Below are positions 28,202 through 36,828 of a DNA stretch of 64,000 bases, piece by piece; position 1 is the first letter of the stretch; each line of letters starts with the position of its first letter. The position numbers were made by a program, and so were the translations under genes. This stretch comes from JAGFIY01 sp964499285. GTDB lineage: Bacteria; Bacteroidota; Ignavibacteria; Ignavibacteriales; Melioribacteraceae. The notes beneath the pieces were generated by a model. That model was given only the letters and a program-made list of their open reading frames with translations. It did not search any database and had not been told where the DNA came from. The stretch is from assembly GCA_964499285.1 (NCBI GenBank), contig CAZCLA010000004.1:62001-126000 (forward strand), in the 5' to 3' direction.

Positions 28202-31200
28202 ATGAGAACTTCGCTTGCTAAAATATTTTTTCTTCTTCCGGTTTTATTAACCGCCCAACTTCAGGAAACTCAATATAGATTTAAAAAGATTACACTTGAG
28301 GATGGACTTTCACAAAGTTCACTAGTGGATATTATTCAAGACCATAAAGGGTATTTATGGTTTGGAACATATAACGGCTTGAACAGATACGACGGATATA
28401 CGTTTAAGATTTATAAAAATGATCCAACTGATACAACCTCAATTTCGGATAATGGAATAACAGCTATTTTCGAAGACCGAAATGGTTATATCTGGATTGG
28501 TACCAGTAACGGTTTTCTTAATCGTTTTGATAGAAAAACCGAGACATTCAAAAGAATTAAAATTGATGATCCCCAAAATCCAGTAATATCAAGATTCCAG
28601 CCCAATGCAATGATGCCAGTAACTCTTTCACTTAACAAGTTTGAAACCGTCACTGCCATTGAGGAGGATACGCTTGGAAATCTATGGATCGGCACCTGGG
28701 GAAACGGGCTTGTAAAATATGATAGAACGACGGGCGAAATTGAACATTTTTATTACTCACCGTTTAACATAATGGGACTCAGTTCAAATAATATTTCGGA
28801 TGTTCTTGTTGATAGCCGGGGTACGATTTGGGTTGCTTCATACGGCGGAGGAATAAGTAAGGGTATTCACAGAACATTACTGATTTCCACTCAGCAAGCG
28901 ACCCGCACAATTGATAGTTACTTATTTGTGAGTACACAAAGTGAAAGATCGGATAAAAATCATTTAAAAGATCCTTACGTAATAACATTATTTGAAGATA
29001 GCTTAGGTAATATTTGGATTGGTTCATACGATGAAGGTGCCGTTTTTATTACAGCGGAAGATAGGTCGAAACCGATGGATGAAATAAGGTTTTATGATAT
29101 CGAAGTTTTGACTAAAACCAATTACGAAATTGAAATGGTGATGGATTTCTTTGAGGATTCTCAGAATAATTTATGGATTGGTACTTTTGGAAAAGGATTA
29201 TTTAAATTTGATAGAACTCAAACCGAATTACTTAATTTTAGGCATAATCCGCTTAACTCTAAATCAATTTTATCGGACGAAATTATATCTGTTTATGAGG
29301 ATCATTCCGGAATTCTATGGGTAGGCTCGCACTTAGGAGGAGGAATAAGTAAACTCGAAAAAAATCAATTTTTATTCGGCTTTCTAGAAAATGAAGCGGG
29401 CAATCCAAATTCACTTTCTGATAATGTGATTTGGGCAATCTGTGAAGACACGCAACAGAACATTTGGTTCGGAACATACCGTAGCGGTTTAGATAAACTC
29501 AATCCAAGTGATAAATCTTTTCGGCATTTTACTAGGGCTGATAACTTAACAGACGATCATATTAAGTCATTAGTTATCGATAACTTTAATCATCTTTGGA
29601 TTGGAACATATTCCGGAGGGCTGAACCAGATTAATCTAAATACATTTGTTGTCCAGAATTATCCGTACAAACCGAAAAACAAAATTGGAACGAGCGGTGT
29701 CCATATTGAAGATATATTTATTGAAAATGACTCGACACTTTGGATTGCTGTCTTCGATAAGGGAATTGATGTGGTTAATTTCGATCAAACAGGAAAAATC
29801 GACTGGAATGAGCAAAAGTTTTATTCCCATGATCCTCTCGACAGCACTTCTCTAGCAAGCAATAAAATTTATCAGATTTTTAAAGACAGCATTGGGGAAA
29901 TTTATGTTGCAACAATGGGCGGTGGACTTAACAGGTTCAACAGAACCGATGAAAGTTTTAAAAGGTATCTGAACGATCCGACAAATGACAATTCTCTAAG
30001 CAATGATAATGTTATCATTATTCAAGAGGATAATAGGAATAATTTATGGATTGGAACTTATGGCGGGGGTCTTAATAAATTCGATAGAAAAAAAGATTCC
30101 TTCGAAAGATTTGGTGTGAAGGACGGATTACTCACCGAAGTAGTTTACGGAATTTTAGAGGATAAAACAGGAAACTTGTGGTTAAGTACTGATGACGGTA
30201 TTTTCCGTTTTGATCCGGTGAAAGTTTCGTTTATACAGTACGGAAAAAAAGACGGTGTTCAGAGTGCGGAATTCAGCGGCGGTGCTTATGCAAAAACAAA
30301 AAATGGTGAAATGTACTTCGGCGGTGTCAACGGAGTGAATTATTTTTATCCTGATAGCATAAAAAGAAATACTTACATTCCACCCATAGTGATAAGCAGA
30401 ATTAATGTATTGGACCAACCCGTTAAGGGAGAGCGGGAGATTCTCACGCTCAATTACGATCAGAATTATTTCAGCATAGAATTTGCTTCTTTAGATTATA
30501 CAAGTCCCTCAGAAAACCGCTATGCGTATAGATTGGATGGACTTGAGGATAATTGGAATTATGTTTCTGCATCGAACCGGATTGCAAAATACACTAATCT
30601 ACTGCCCGGTGAGTATACTTTCCGCGTTAGGGGATCAAATTCAACAGGGATATGGAACGAAGAGGGGACCGTTTTATTCATTGAAATTAAACCGCCGTTT
30701 TGGAAAACATGGTGGTTCATACTTCTTTTAATTGTTTTGGTTGGTGGGTCGATTACATTGTTTGTTACGATTAGAATACGACAGCTTTTGGCAATCGAAA
30801 AATTAAAATCAAAAATTGCTGCCGATCTCCACGACAATGTTGGAGCAGGGTTGACCGAAATTTCGATTTTAAGCGAACTCACCGCTCACGAAATTGGAAA
30901 CCAGAACGAAAATGCTTCAAAGCGATTAAATAATATAAGCGAAACTTCTCGATCTTTGGTAGCAAATATGAGTGATATAGTTTGGATGGTAAATCCCAAA
31001 TTAGACAGTCTTCACGATCTGATAATTAGATTAAAGGATTCGTATGGTGAGTTTCTAAGTCAATTAGGTATTTCTTTTAGAATAAACAAATTTGAAAGAA
31101 TGGATAATGTTAAAATTCCTATGGATTATCGTCAGAATTTGTTTCTCATTTTCAAAGAATGTATCAATAATTGTGTGAAACACAGCAGATGCACCAGGAT

Positions 31201-31462
31201 TTCATTGGATGCAGTTATAAAAGGTAGTGTACTTAAAATGACATTGATTGATAACGGAAAAGGATTCGATATTTCGGATGTAAAATACGGAAACGGATTG
31301 CAGAATATGAAGTCGCGTGCAGCTGCAATAGGCGGAAAACTTAATATAAATTCATCACCGGGGAAAGGAACTATAATTAGTTTCATTGGTAGGATAGAAC
31401 CGATTATTATATTCAGCAAGTACTCAAAGAAAATAAGATTTTGGGATAAGCCGAATGAGTAA
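28202..31462 (+). CDS. Two-component-regulator-propeller sensor histidine kinase
   Basis: A 1086-residue membrane sensor kinase. After a signal peptide (LAKIFFLLPVLLTAQ) come many propeller blades with the recurring G-x-L/I-W-I/F-G-T motif (YLWFGTYNGLNRY, YIWIGTSNG, NLWIGTWGNG and others) that fill a periplasmic double propeller. A Y_Y_Y domain (about 730-830) follows, then one transmembrane helix WWFILLLIVLVGG, a HisKA_3 dimerisation motif ADLHDNVGAGL (His about 877) and an HATPase domain with the N box KECINNCVKHS, DNGKGFD and GNGLQNM. Kinases of this layout in Bacteroidota often sense polysaccharide or envelope signals. It overlaps its response regulator by 8 bp, so the two form a pair. 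The ligand is unknown. Confidence 0.93.
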   Translation: MRTSLAKIFFLLPVLLTAQLQETQYRFKKITLEDGLSQSSLVDIIQDHKGYLWFGTYNGLNRYDGYTFKIYKNDPTDTTSISDNGITAIFEDRNGYIWIGTSNGFLNRFDRKTETFKRIKIDDPQNPVISRFQPNAMMPVTLSLNKFETVTAIEEDTLGNLWIGTWGNGLVKYDRTTGEIEHFYYSPFNIMGLSSNNISDVLVDSRGTIWVASYGGGISKGIHRTLLISTQQATRTIDSYLFVSTQSERSDKNHLKDPYVITLFEDSLGNIWIGSYDEGAVFITAEDRSKPMDEIRFYDIEVLTKTNYEIEMVMDFFEDSQNNLWIGTFGKGLFKFDRTQTELLNFRHNPLNSKSILSDEIISVYEDHSGILWVGSHLGGGISKLEKNQFLFGFLENEAGNPNSLSDNVIWAICEDTQQNIWFGTYRSGLDKLNPSDKSFRHFTRADNLTDDHIKSLVIDNFNHLWIGTYSGGLNQINLNTFVVQNYPYKPKNKIGTSGVHIEDIFIENDSTLWIAVFDKGIDVVNFDQTGKIDWNEQKFYSHDPLDSTSLASNKIYQIFKDSIGEIYVATMGGGLNRFNRTDESFKRYLNDPTNDNSLSNDNVIIIQEDNRNNLWIGTYGGGLNKFDRKKDSFERFGVKDGLLTEVVYGILEDKTGNLWLSTDDGIFRFDPVKVSFIQYGKKDGVQSAEFSGGAYAKTKNGEMYFGGVNGVNYFYPDSIKRNTYIPPIVISRINVLDQPVKGEREILTLNYDQNYFSIEFASLDYTSPSENRYAYRLDGLEDNWNYVSASNRIAKYTNLLPGEYTFRVRGSNSTGIWNEEGTVLFIEIKPPFWKTWWFILLLIVLVGGSITLFVTIRIRQLLAIEKLKSKIAADLHDNVGAGLTEISILSELTAHEIGNQNENASKRLNNISETSRSLVANMSDIVWMVNPKLDSLHDLIIRLKDSYGEFLSQLGISFRINKFERMDNVKIPMDYRQNLFLIFKECINNCVKHSRCTRISLDAVIKGSVLKMTLIDNGKGFDISDVKYGNGLQNMKSRAAAIGGKLNINSSPGKGTIISFIGRIEPIIIFSKYSKKIRFWDKPNE

Positions 31463-32105
31463 AGAAATAATTAATGTCGCTATTGTTGAGGATAATAACA
31501 CAATTCGTGAGGGACTTGCTGCCTTAATACACGGAACCGATGGTTTTGCTGCGGTGGGTGCTTTTCCCGATTGTGAATCTTTCTTAAGCAAACTTGAAAA
31601 GCTTGATGTTGATGTTACTTTGATGGATATCGCGTTGCCCGGAATAAATGGAATTGAAGGTGTAAAACGTGCAAAAAAAATAAAACCTGCGCTCGATATC
31701 TTAATGCTCACAATCTATGAGGACAACAGTGTTGTCTTCGATGCACTTTGTGCCGGTGCTTGCGGCTATCTTGTAAAAAACACTCCTCCCACTAGACTGC
31801 TTGATGCAATACGTGAAGTTAGAAACGGCGGTTCGCCTATGAGTTCACACATTGCCCGTCAAGTTATAAATGTATTTAGACAAAGAACTAAAGCCGAGGA
31901 ACCGGAAAGCGAGTTTGAACTTTCGGAACGCGAAAAAGAAGTTCTTTTTCTTTTAGGTGAGGGGAATAACTATCAAGAAATTGCCGATAATCTTTTTATC
32001 AGTGTCGATACTGTCCGTCACCACATTAGAAATATTTATAGAAAACTTCATGTTCATTCTCAATCTCAGGCTGTAGCTAAGGCTATTAGAAAAGGACTGA
32101 TTTAA
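31455..32105 (+). CDS. LuxR/NarL-family response regulator
   Basis: A 216-residue two-domain regulator. The receiver has the acidic pair VEDN (12-14), the phospho-acceptor Asp58 in TLMDIALPG, the Thr in MLTIYED and the Lys in YLVKNT. The C-terminal LuxR helix-turn-helix reads LSEREKEVLFLLGEGNNYQEIADNLFISVDTVRHHIRNIYRKL in family style (positions 153-200). It overlaps the upstream propeller kinase by 8 bp and is its likely partner. It is followed by a terminator hairpin. Confidence 0.95.
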   Translation: MSKEIINVAIVEDNNTIREGLAALIHGTDGFAAVGAFPDCESFLSKLEKLDVDVTLMDIALPGINGIEGVKRAKKIKPALDILMLTIYEDNSVVFDALCAGACGYLVKNTPPTRLLDAIREVRNGGSPMSSHIARQVINVFRQRTKAEEPESEFELSEREKEVLFLLGEGNNYQEIADNLFISVDTVRHHIRNIYRKLHVHSQSQAVAKAIRKGLI

Positions 32106-32170
32106 AATAGTATATCAGTTTAAGCATAATTATGTCTAAAAAATGAATTTCCCCGCCTTATAAATTATAA

Positions 32171-32195
32171 AACCGCATAAATGTGCGGTTGTTTT
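32171..32195 (+). terminator. Probable terminator after the response regulator
   Basis: A 7-bp stem AACCGCA/TGCGGTT (32171-32177 with 32184-32190) and a 6-nt loop are followed by GTTTT. The T tract is short. The rest of the 32106-32323 spacer shows a small palindrome CGAAGAGCTTCG and no gene. Confidence 0.6.
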
Positions 32196-32323
32196 CGCCT
32201 CCCCAAATATTATTTTGAACCGTAAGTTCTTCAACAAAACCGTATCACTTAATGGGGGGTTTTTTTTCACCCGAAGAGCTTCGAAAGTGGGTAAACATTA
32301 TCAGAAATAAACTGGAGGGGCAA

Positions 32324-32581
32324 ATGGATTATCAAGAAAACGAATCGACTAGAAACCCTTTAGCAGATTTAATAAGTGATGACATATATCAACTTCTTAG
32401 CAGTAAAGGTCTGATCAACGAAAAAACTGTACGTGATTATCAGATCAAGAAGAAATTTAAAGCTCTGAGGGCGACTAAGATGAGTGCTAGCGATTCGATT
32501 GATTTATTAAGGGAAGATTATCCTTATCTTCAATTTGATACAATCAGAAAAATTGTTTATCAGCCGTTAAGTAGAGTCTAA
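32324..32581 (+). CDS. Unknown small protein, 85 residues
   Basis: I do not recognise this protein. A longer frame opens at 32252, but the ATG at 32324 has a strong GGAGGGG site three bases upstream, so the 85-residue product is preferred. It is polar and predicted helical, with a basic middle (YQIKKKFKALRATKM) and an acidic-aromatic end (LREDYPYLQFD). There are no cysteines, signal peptide or membrane segment. It stands alone between two terminator-like hairpins, so it is likely a single-gene unit. A nucleic-acid-binding role is possible from the basic helix but not shown. Confidence 0.7.
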   Translation: MDYQENESTRNPLADLISDDIYQLLSSKGLINEKTVRDYQIKKKFKALRATKMSASDSIDLLREDYPYLQFDTIRKIVYQPLSRV

Positions 32582-32610
32582 GTAAAGCTATAGATGCTTA
32601 ACTTCTGATG

Positions 32611-32682
32611 AAGAATGCCCGGATAGATTGTGAATGAGGTAGTATGGGACCAAATTTCATAGTTTATCGCTGGGCATTTTTT
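32611..32682 (+). terminator. Long wobble-paired hairpin with T tract; terminator or structured RNA
   Basis: The outer arm AATGCCC (32614-32620) pairs with GGGCATT (32672-32678). After a small internal loop, 32622-32634 pairs along 13 positions with 32656-32668 using three G-U wobbles. A 21-nt loop lies between, and six T residues follow. The wobbles pair only in the plus-strand RNA, so it is transcribed from the left, after the 85-residue gene. The right arm overlaps the 3' end of the convergent ABC ATPase gene. Confidence 0.7.
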
Positions 32683-33409
32683 CTATTAGGTCAAATTTAG
32701 ATGCCTTCAGCAATAGATTAAAAATTTTATTCGATTCTAAATCATTCATCGACTCTGTTGATGAATCAATTGATAATGTACCTTGGTGCATTATCAATAT
32801 TCTCTTACTCAATTCAATTAATTCTTCTATCAGATGAGAAATAATTATTATGGTCCTTTCTTCATCTGCAATTGTTTTTATTACTTTCCTGATGTTTTTA
32901 TTCGATGCGGGATCCTGTGCGGAAAAAGGTTCATCGAGAATAATGATTTCGGGATCGGCTAATAATAATTTTATTAAAGCAATTCTTTGACGTTCGCCGC
33001 CGCTTAAAAACAATCCCTTTCGATCTAGTATTCCTTCTGAAAGCTCGAATTTGTTTAGATACTGCTTAATCCGATCCTCGTTTTTTTCAATATCCCGCAA
33101 ATTGTTTCGAATTTTTCTGAAAGGATTTATTAGCTCCTCACTGTTTTGAAACAGCATCTGAACGAGTCTAGCACTATTTTTTTCTGAATCAAAGAATCTT
33201 TCGACTACTCCATCATCCGGCTTAAGTATCCCTAAAATAATTTTTGCGAGTGTTGATTTTCCGCTGCCTGAAAAACCGGTAATTCCAATTACTTCGTTTT
33301 CATAAATATCAAACGAGATGTTATTAAGTATAAACTTATTTCCCGAAAAATTTCTCCCGGCATCCGGATAAGTGAAGGAAATGTTATTTAACGAAATATT
33401 TTTTTTCAT
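32657..33409 (-). CDS. Oligopeptide-type ABC transporter ATPase (second)
   Basis: A 250-residue ATP-hydrolysing subunit that drives the permeases encoded from 35827. It has Walker A GFSGSGKST, the LSGGERQR signature, Walker B IIILDEPFSAQDP and the switch His in IIISHLIEE. A longer frame reaches 33484, but that would overlap the upstream ATPase by 71 bp; MKKNISLNNISFTYPD at 33409 is the usual ABC start and lies 4 bp after the upstream stop. It forms a pair with the upstream ATPase, as DppD/DppF do. Its end overlaps the hairpin of the convergent transcript. Confidence 0.9.
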   Translation of the reverse strand: MKKNISLNNISFTYPDAGRNFSGNKFILNNISFDIYENEVIGITGFSGSGKSTLAKIILGILKPDDGVVERFFDSEKNSARLVQMLFQNSEELINPFRKIRNNLRDIEKNEDRIKQYLNKFELSEGILDRKGLFLSGGERQRIALIKLLLADPEIIILDEPFSAQDPASNKNIRKVIKTIADEERTIIIISHLIEELIELSKRILIMHQGTLSIDSSTESMNDLESNKIFNLLLKASKFDLIEKMPSDKL

Positions 33410-33413
33410 GGAC

Positions 33414-34082
33414 TTATAATTGCTTAAGCTTTTTCTCTTCCAGTGTATAAATTGAATCCGAGATTGATTTTGCAAAGATTTCATTCTGAGTTACTATTAT
33501 TGCCGATAAATTCTCTCTCTCTTTATACCGCAATAATATATTCTTAAGTAGATTAGAATTATACATATCTAGCGCGGAAGTTGGTTCATCCATTAGCAAA
33601 AAGTTAGGCTTACTCGAAATTGCCAATGCAATCGCAAATCTTTGTGCCATTCCGGAACTCAGTTCCCAAATAAATTTTTCAGATAGAACATTTACGTCGG
33701 GCAAGTCAAAATATTTAACTAATTCCGCAAAAGTTTTCTGCACAACATTGTTGTTCTTAATGATCTTTTTGATTTCATGTTGGGGATTGAAACTATTTAT
33801 GCTGTCTTGAAACACAATTTTGATCTTCTTCTTTAAATCGAGGGAAGTATTATTACTCTCGTATATGTTTATTCCATCAAATAATACGCGTCCATCTACT
33901 TCTATCTGATGCGAAAATTTATTGCTGAAAATCGAGTTTAATAATGTCGTTTTGCCGCAGCCGTTTTTGCCGAGTATTGAGATAATCTCTCCCGCTTTAA
34001 CATTGAAAAAAACATTTTCGATTAAAGTCTTACGGAAATTTTTATCATTAATAACAATTGATTTTATATCGATGGATAGCAT
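33414..34082 (-). CDS. Oligopeptide-type ABC transporter ATPase (first)
   Basis: A 222-residue ATPase with Walker A GKNGCGKT, signature LSSGMAQR (degenerate from LSGGxxQR) and Walker B LLMDEPTSALD. It lacks the C-terminal OppD/F-type extension with cysteines, so it is shorter than standard DppD. The start is 100 bp from the divergently transcribed binding-protein gene, whose operon holds the permeases. The two ATPases and three plus-strand genes make a complete five-part importer. Confidence 0.88.
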   Translation of the reverse strand: MLSIDIKSIVINDKNFRKTLIENVFFNVKAGEIISILGKNGCGKTTLLNSIFSNKFSHQIEVDGRVLFDGINIYESNNTSLDLKKKIKIVFQDSINSFNPQHEIKKIIKNNNVVQKTFAELVKYFDLPDVNVLSEKFIWELSSGMAQRFAIALAISSKPNFLLMDEPTSALDMYNSNLLKNILLRYKERENLSAIIVTQNEIFAKSISDSIYTLEEKKLKQL

Positions 34083-34182
34083 GATTCGTAAAATAAGATT
34101 TTTATATGTAAAAAATCCCTTTTTTGCCTATTTTATAAGTGCTTACAAATAGTCATCAATTCATAAATAATGGTGAAGAAAA

Positions 34183-35823
34183 TTGAATAAAAAGATATTA
34201 CTTATTTTGATAACAGTCATCTTAGTTTTATTCTCATCATGTAATTCCGACACTAAAAAAAATGGAAGTGATCAAGTCGTTATAGCAATATCAAGTTTTC
34301 CACAGTCTTTAAACCCAATGTATATTTTTGACATTAACGAAGGAATCATAACCGAATTATTGTACCCGGGAATTTTTCTTTACGATTGGAACAAATCAAC
34401 CTCCGAACTTGATCCTATTCCTGTTTTGGTAGAAAATTGGGAATGGAACATCGATTCAAATTTTGTCATGCTGCATTTTTTTGACGATTTAAAATGGACT
34501 GATGGGAAGAAAATTTCCGTTCACGATTTTGTATTCAGCTATAAACTTTATTCCGATCCTGCTGCTCAGAGTAGATATTACGGCAGCTTTCAAGATTTTA
34601 TTCTTAATGATGATCTCAGTATTAACTTAGAGGAAACATTCACGGTTCTCGATTCGGTAACTTTGAAGGTTAAATTTGCGGAAGGAAGCATTCCATCGAC
34701 ATTTTCTATTGATTTGCCCGTACTTCCCGAGCATATTTTTGAGAAGTTTTCTATAGAAAGACTTCCTGAGTTGAAGGAAGAAGTCGGTAAAGTTACTTCA
34801 GGTCCGTTTAGATTGAAGGAATGGAAGCAGAATCAATTTATAAGTCTTGTTAAGAATGAAAATAGTAAGCTCTTTACTCAAAATAATTTAGACGAAATTA
34901 TATTTGCACTTGTGAACAATTACACAAGCAGTATTTCAATGCTTAAAACCGGAGAAGTTGATTTTGTGTGGGATTTAAAGAGCGCTGATGCAATTGAGCT
35001 GAGTAATTATGAAAATATTGCAGTTGATGCTGTAAGGGGAAGAGACTATGATTACATCGGATGGAATAATATCGATCCGGAAAAATTTATTGCCGGAGAT
35101 ATCAGCGCAAATAAACTTTTCGGAAATCGCTCCGTAAGAAGGGCACTTACGATGGCTGTGGATAGAGAAGTAATTGTTGATGAGTACCTTAATGGATTTG
35201 GTCAAATTTGCAACTCCCCAATTTCCCCTGTTTTTACCAAATATTATCTTGACACCTCCGATTCGCTTAACTACGATCCTGCACTTGCTAAAGAGATTTT
35301 AGCTGCCGAAGGATGGATTAGAGGGAAAGACGGGATTCTTGAGAAAAACGGAATTAGATTTTCGTTCGTTTTAAATTATCCCTCTGGAAATCCACTGAGA
35401 GAATATACTGCTACACTTATAAAAAATAATCTGGCTGCGATAGGAGTTGAGGTTAAATTAGAAAGCAATGAACCAAATATTTTCTTTGATAGGATGTTTG
35501 CGAAAGAATTCGAGGCCTGGCTTGCCGGATGGGTTGTTCAAATTCCCTTAGAACTTGAGCAGTATTGGGGTTCAGATCTTGAAAAAAACTTTGCAAATGT
35601 AGCAAGTTATCAAAATCCGATTGTTGATGAGCTTATAAAAATAATAAAGAATAAGGATGGATCGATTGACGAATTGAAATCATTTCAGCTTGAGATGTTG
35701 AAAAATCCGCCTTTCACTTTTTTATTTTGGATTGAAAATATTGTTGCATACAATAATCGTGTAAAAAATGTCGAAATCAATCCTTTAGGTCCAATCCAAA
35801 AAGCTTGGCAGTGGGATCTGTAA
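34183..35823 (+). CDS. Peptide-binding lipoprotein of an ABC importer (family SBP_bac_5)
   Basis: A 546-residue extracytoplasmic binding protein with a lipoprotein signal (LILITVILVLFSSC, lipobox LFSSC). The mature part follows the DppA/OppA pattern: SFPQSLNPMYIFD, the FHDDLKWTDGKKISVHDFVFSYKL-type segment, SGPFRLKEWKQNQFISLVKN and NRSVRRALTMAVDRE. The family binds di- to oligopeptides, sometimes nickel or sugars. The start is TTG with a weak GGTGAAG site. It is the first gene of an operon that continues into the permeases, a kinase and a sigma-54 activator. The ligand is unknown. Confidence 0.92.
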   Translation: MNKKILLILITVILVLFSSCNSDTKKNGSDQVVIAISSFPQSLNPMYIFDINEGIITELLYPGIFLYDWNKSTSELDPIPVLVENWEWNIDSNFVMLHFFDDLKWTDGKKISVHDFVFSYKLYSDPAAQSRYYGSFQDFILNDDLSINLEETFTVLDSVTLKVKFAEGSIPSTFSIDLPVLPEHIFEKFSIERLPELKEEVGKVTSGPFRLKEWKQNQFISLVKNENSKLFTQNNLDEIIFALVNNYTSSISMLKTGEVDFVWDLKSADAIELSNYENIAVDAVRGRDYDYIGWNNIDPEKFIAGDISANKLFGNRSVRRALTMAVDREVIVDEYLNGFGQICNSPISPVFTKYYLDTSDSLNYDPALAKEILAAEGWIRGKDGILEKNGIRFSFVLNYPSGNPLREYTATLIKNNLAAIGVEVKLESNEPNIFFDRMFAKEFEAWLAGWVVQIPLELEQYWGSDLEKNFANVASYQNPIVDELIKIIKNKDGSIDELKSFQLEMLKNPPFTFLFWIENIVAYNNRVKNVEINPLGPIQKAWQWDL

Positions 35824-35826
35824 TTT

Positions 35827-36828
35827 ATGGCAATGAAAAAGAAACTTTCTTACATTTTCTTGAAGCGTTTTATATCTTCAATCATTCTTTTGTTTGCGCT
35901 TGTATCCCTCGTATTCATATTGGTAAGAATGGCTCCCGGTGAACCGGCATTGAGGTATATTTCACCAGAGCTAAGTCAAGACCTGAAGCAAAAGATTATT
36001 GAACAATTTGCTCTGGATCAGCCCGTACTAGAACAATACTTTAATTTTTTGGTTAATCTTTTAAAAGGTGACCTTGGCACTTCTTTTGTTTATAGAGATT
36101 CAGTTCTATCAATTATATTATCACATTTTCCGATTACATTTTTTCTTGCTTCATCAGCAATAATTCTTCAGTTTATTTTTTCGATTCTCATTACATCCTC
36201 AAATTTCAAGAGAGGTAAAAAGAGTTCGATTTTTATTGAAAATTTGATGCTTATAGTTTATTCGCTTCCATCTTTCGTAATAGCAATATTTCTTGTTGCG
36301 TTGTTTTCGGTTTGGTTTGGTATCTTACCTACGAGCGGATTAACCTCTTCTTATTATTCCTCACTTGGTGAATTCGGGAAAATTTTTGATTTAGCAAAAC
36401 ATCTTGTGCTTCCGGTTATCACAATTTCTCTTCCCGGAATAGTTGTTTACTCAAAATATTTAAAAGATGAAGTGGACAATACCACAACAAAAAATTTCAT
36501 ACTGAAATTGCGGTTGGAAGGAAAAAGTCCAAATGCAATTTATTGGAAGAATATACTAAGAAATTCCATCGGTCCATTGGTCACAATATCCGGTGTTGAA
36601 TTTGGTATGCTTTTAGGGGGCTCATTAATCACAGAGGTTGTCTTTTCGCTTCCAGGCTTTGGGAATCTTTCAGTAAATGCAGTTTTAAACAGAGATTATC
36701 CACTTGTTACGGGAACAGTTTTATTTTCGGCATTCTTTGTGATTATATCAAATTTATTGGCTGATTTTATACGACTTAAAATAGATAAAACTTATTATAA
36801 ATCATTTCTTGTGCATGAAAAAGTTTAA
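35827..36828 (+). CDS. Oligopeptide ABC transporter permease, DppB type
   Basis: A 333-residue inner-membrane permease with six hydrophobic segments. The N-terminal LVFILVRMAPGEPA and ALDQPVLEQYFNFLVNLLKGDLGTSF are typical of DppB/OppB, and the EAA loop lies near residues 215-250 (NFILKLRLEGKSPNAIYWKNILRN). It starts 3 bp after the binding protein and overlaps the DppC-type gene by 14 bp. Confidence 0.93.
   Translation: MAMKKKLSYIFLKRFISSIILLFALVSLVFILVRMAPGEPALRYISPELSQDLKQKIIEQFALDQPVLEQYFNFLVNLLKGDLGTSFVYRDSVLSIILSHFPITFFLASSAIILQFIFSILITSSNFKRGKKSSIFIENLMLIVYSLPSFVIAIFLVALFSVWFGILPTSGLTSSYYSSLGEFGKIFDLAKHLVLPVITISLPGIVVYSKYLKDEVDNTTTKNFILKLRLEGKSPNAIYWKNILRNSIGPLVTISGVEFGMLLGGSLITEVVFSLPGFGNLSVNAVLNRDYPLVTGTVLFSAFFVIISNLLADFIRLKIDKTYYKSFLVHEKV

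Noticed and set aside
32635..32655. Hairpin loop beginning TGAGGTAGTATGGG, like the let-7 microRNA seed
   Set aside because: The match is short and let-7 is a eukaryotic microRNA; it is a coincidence in a bacterial sequence.
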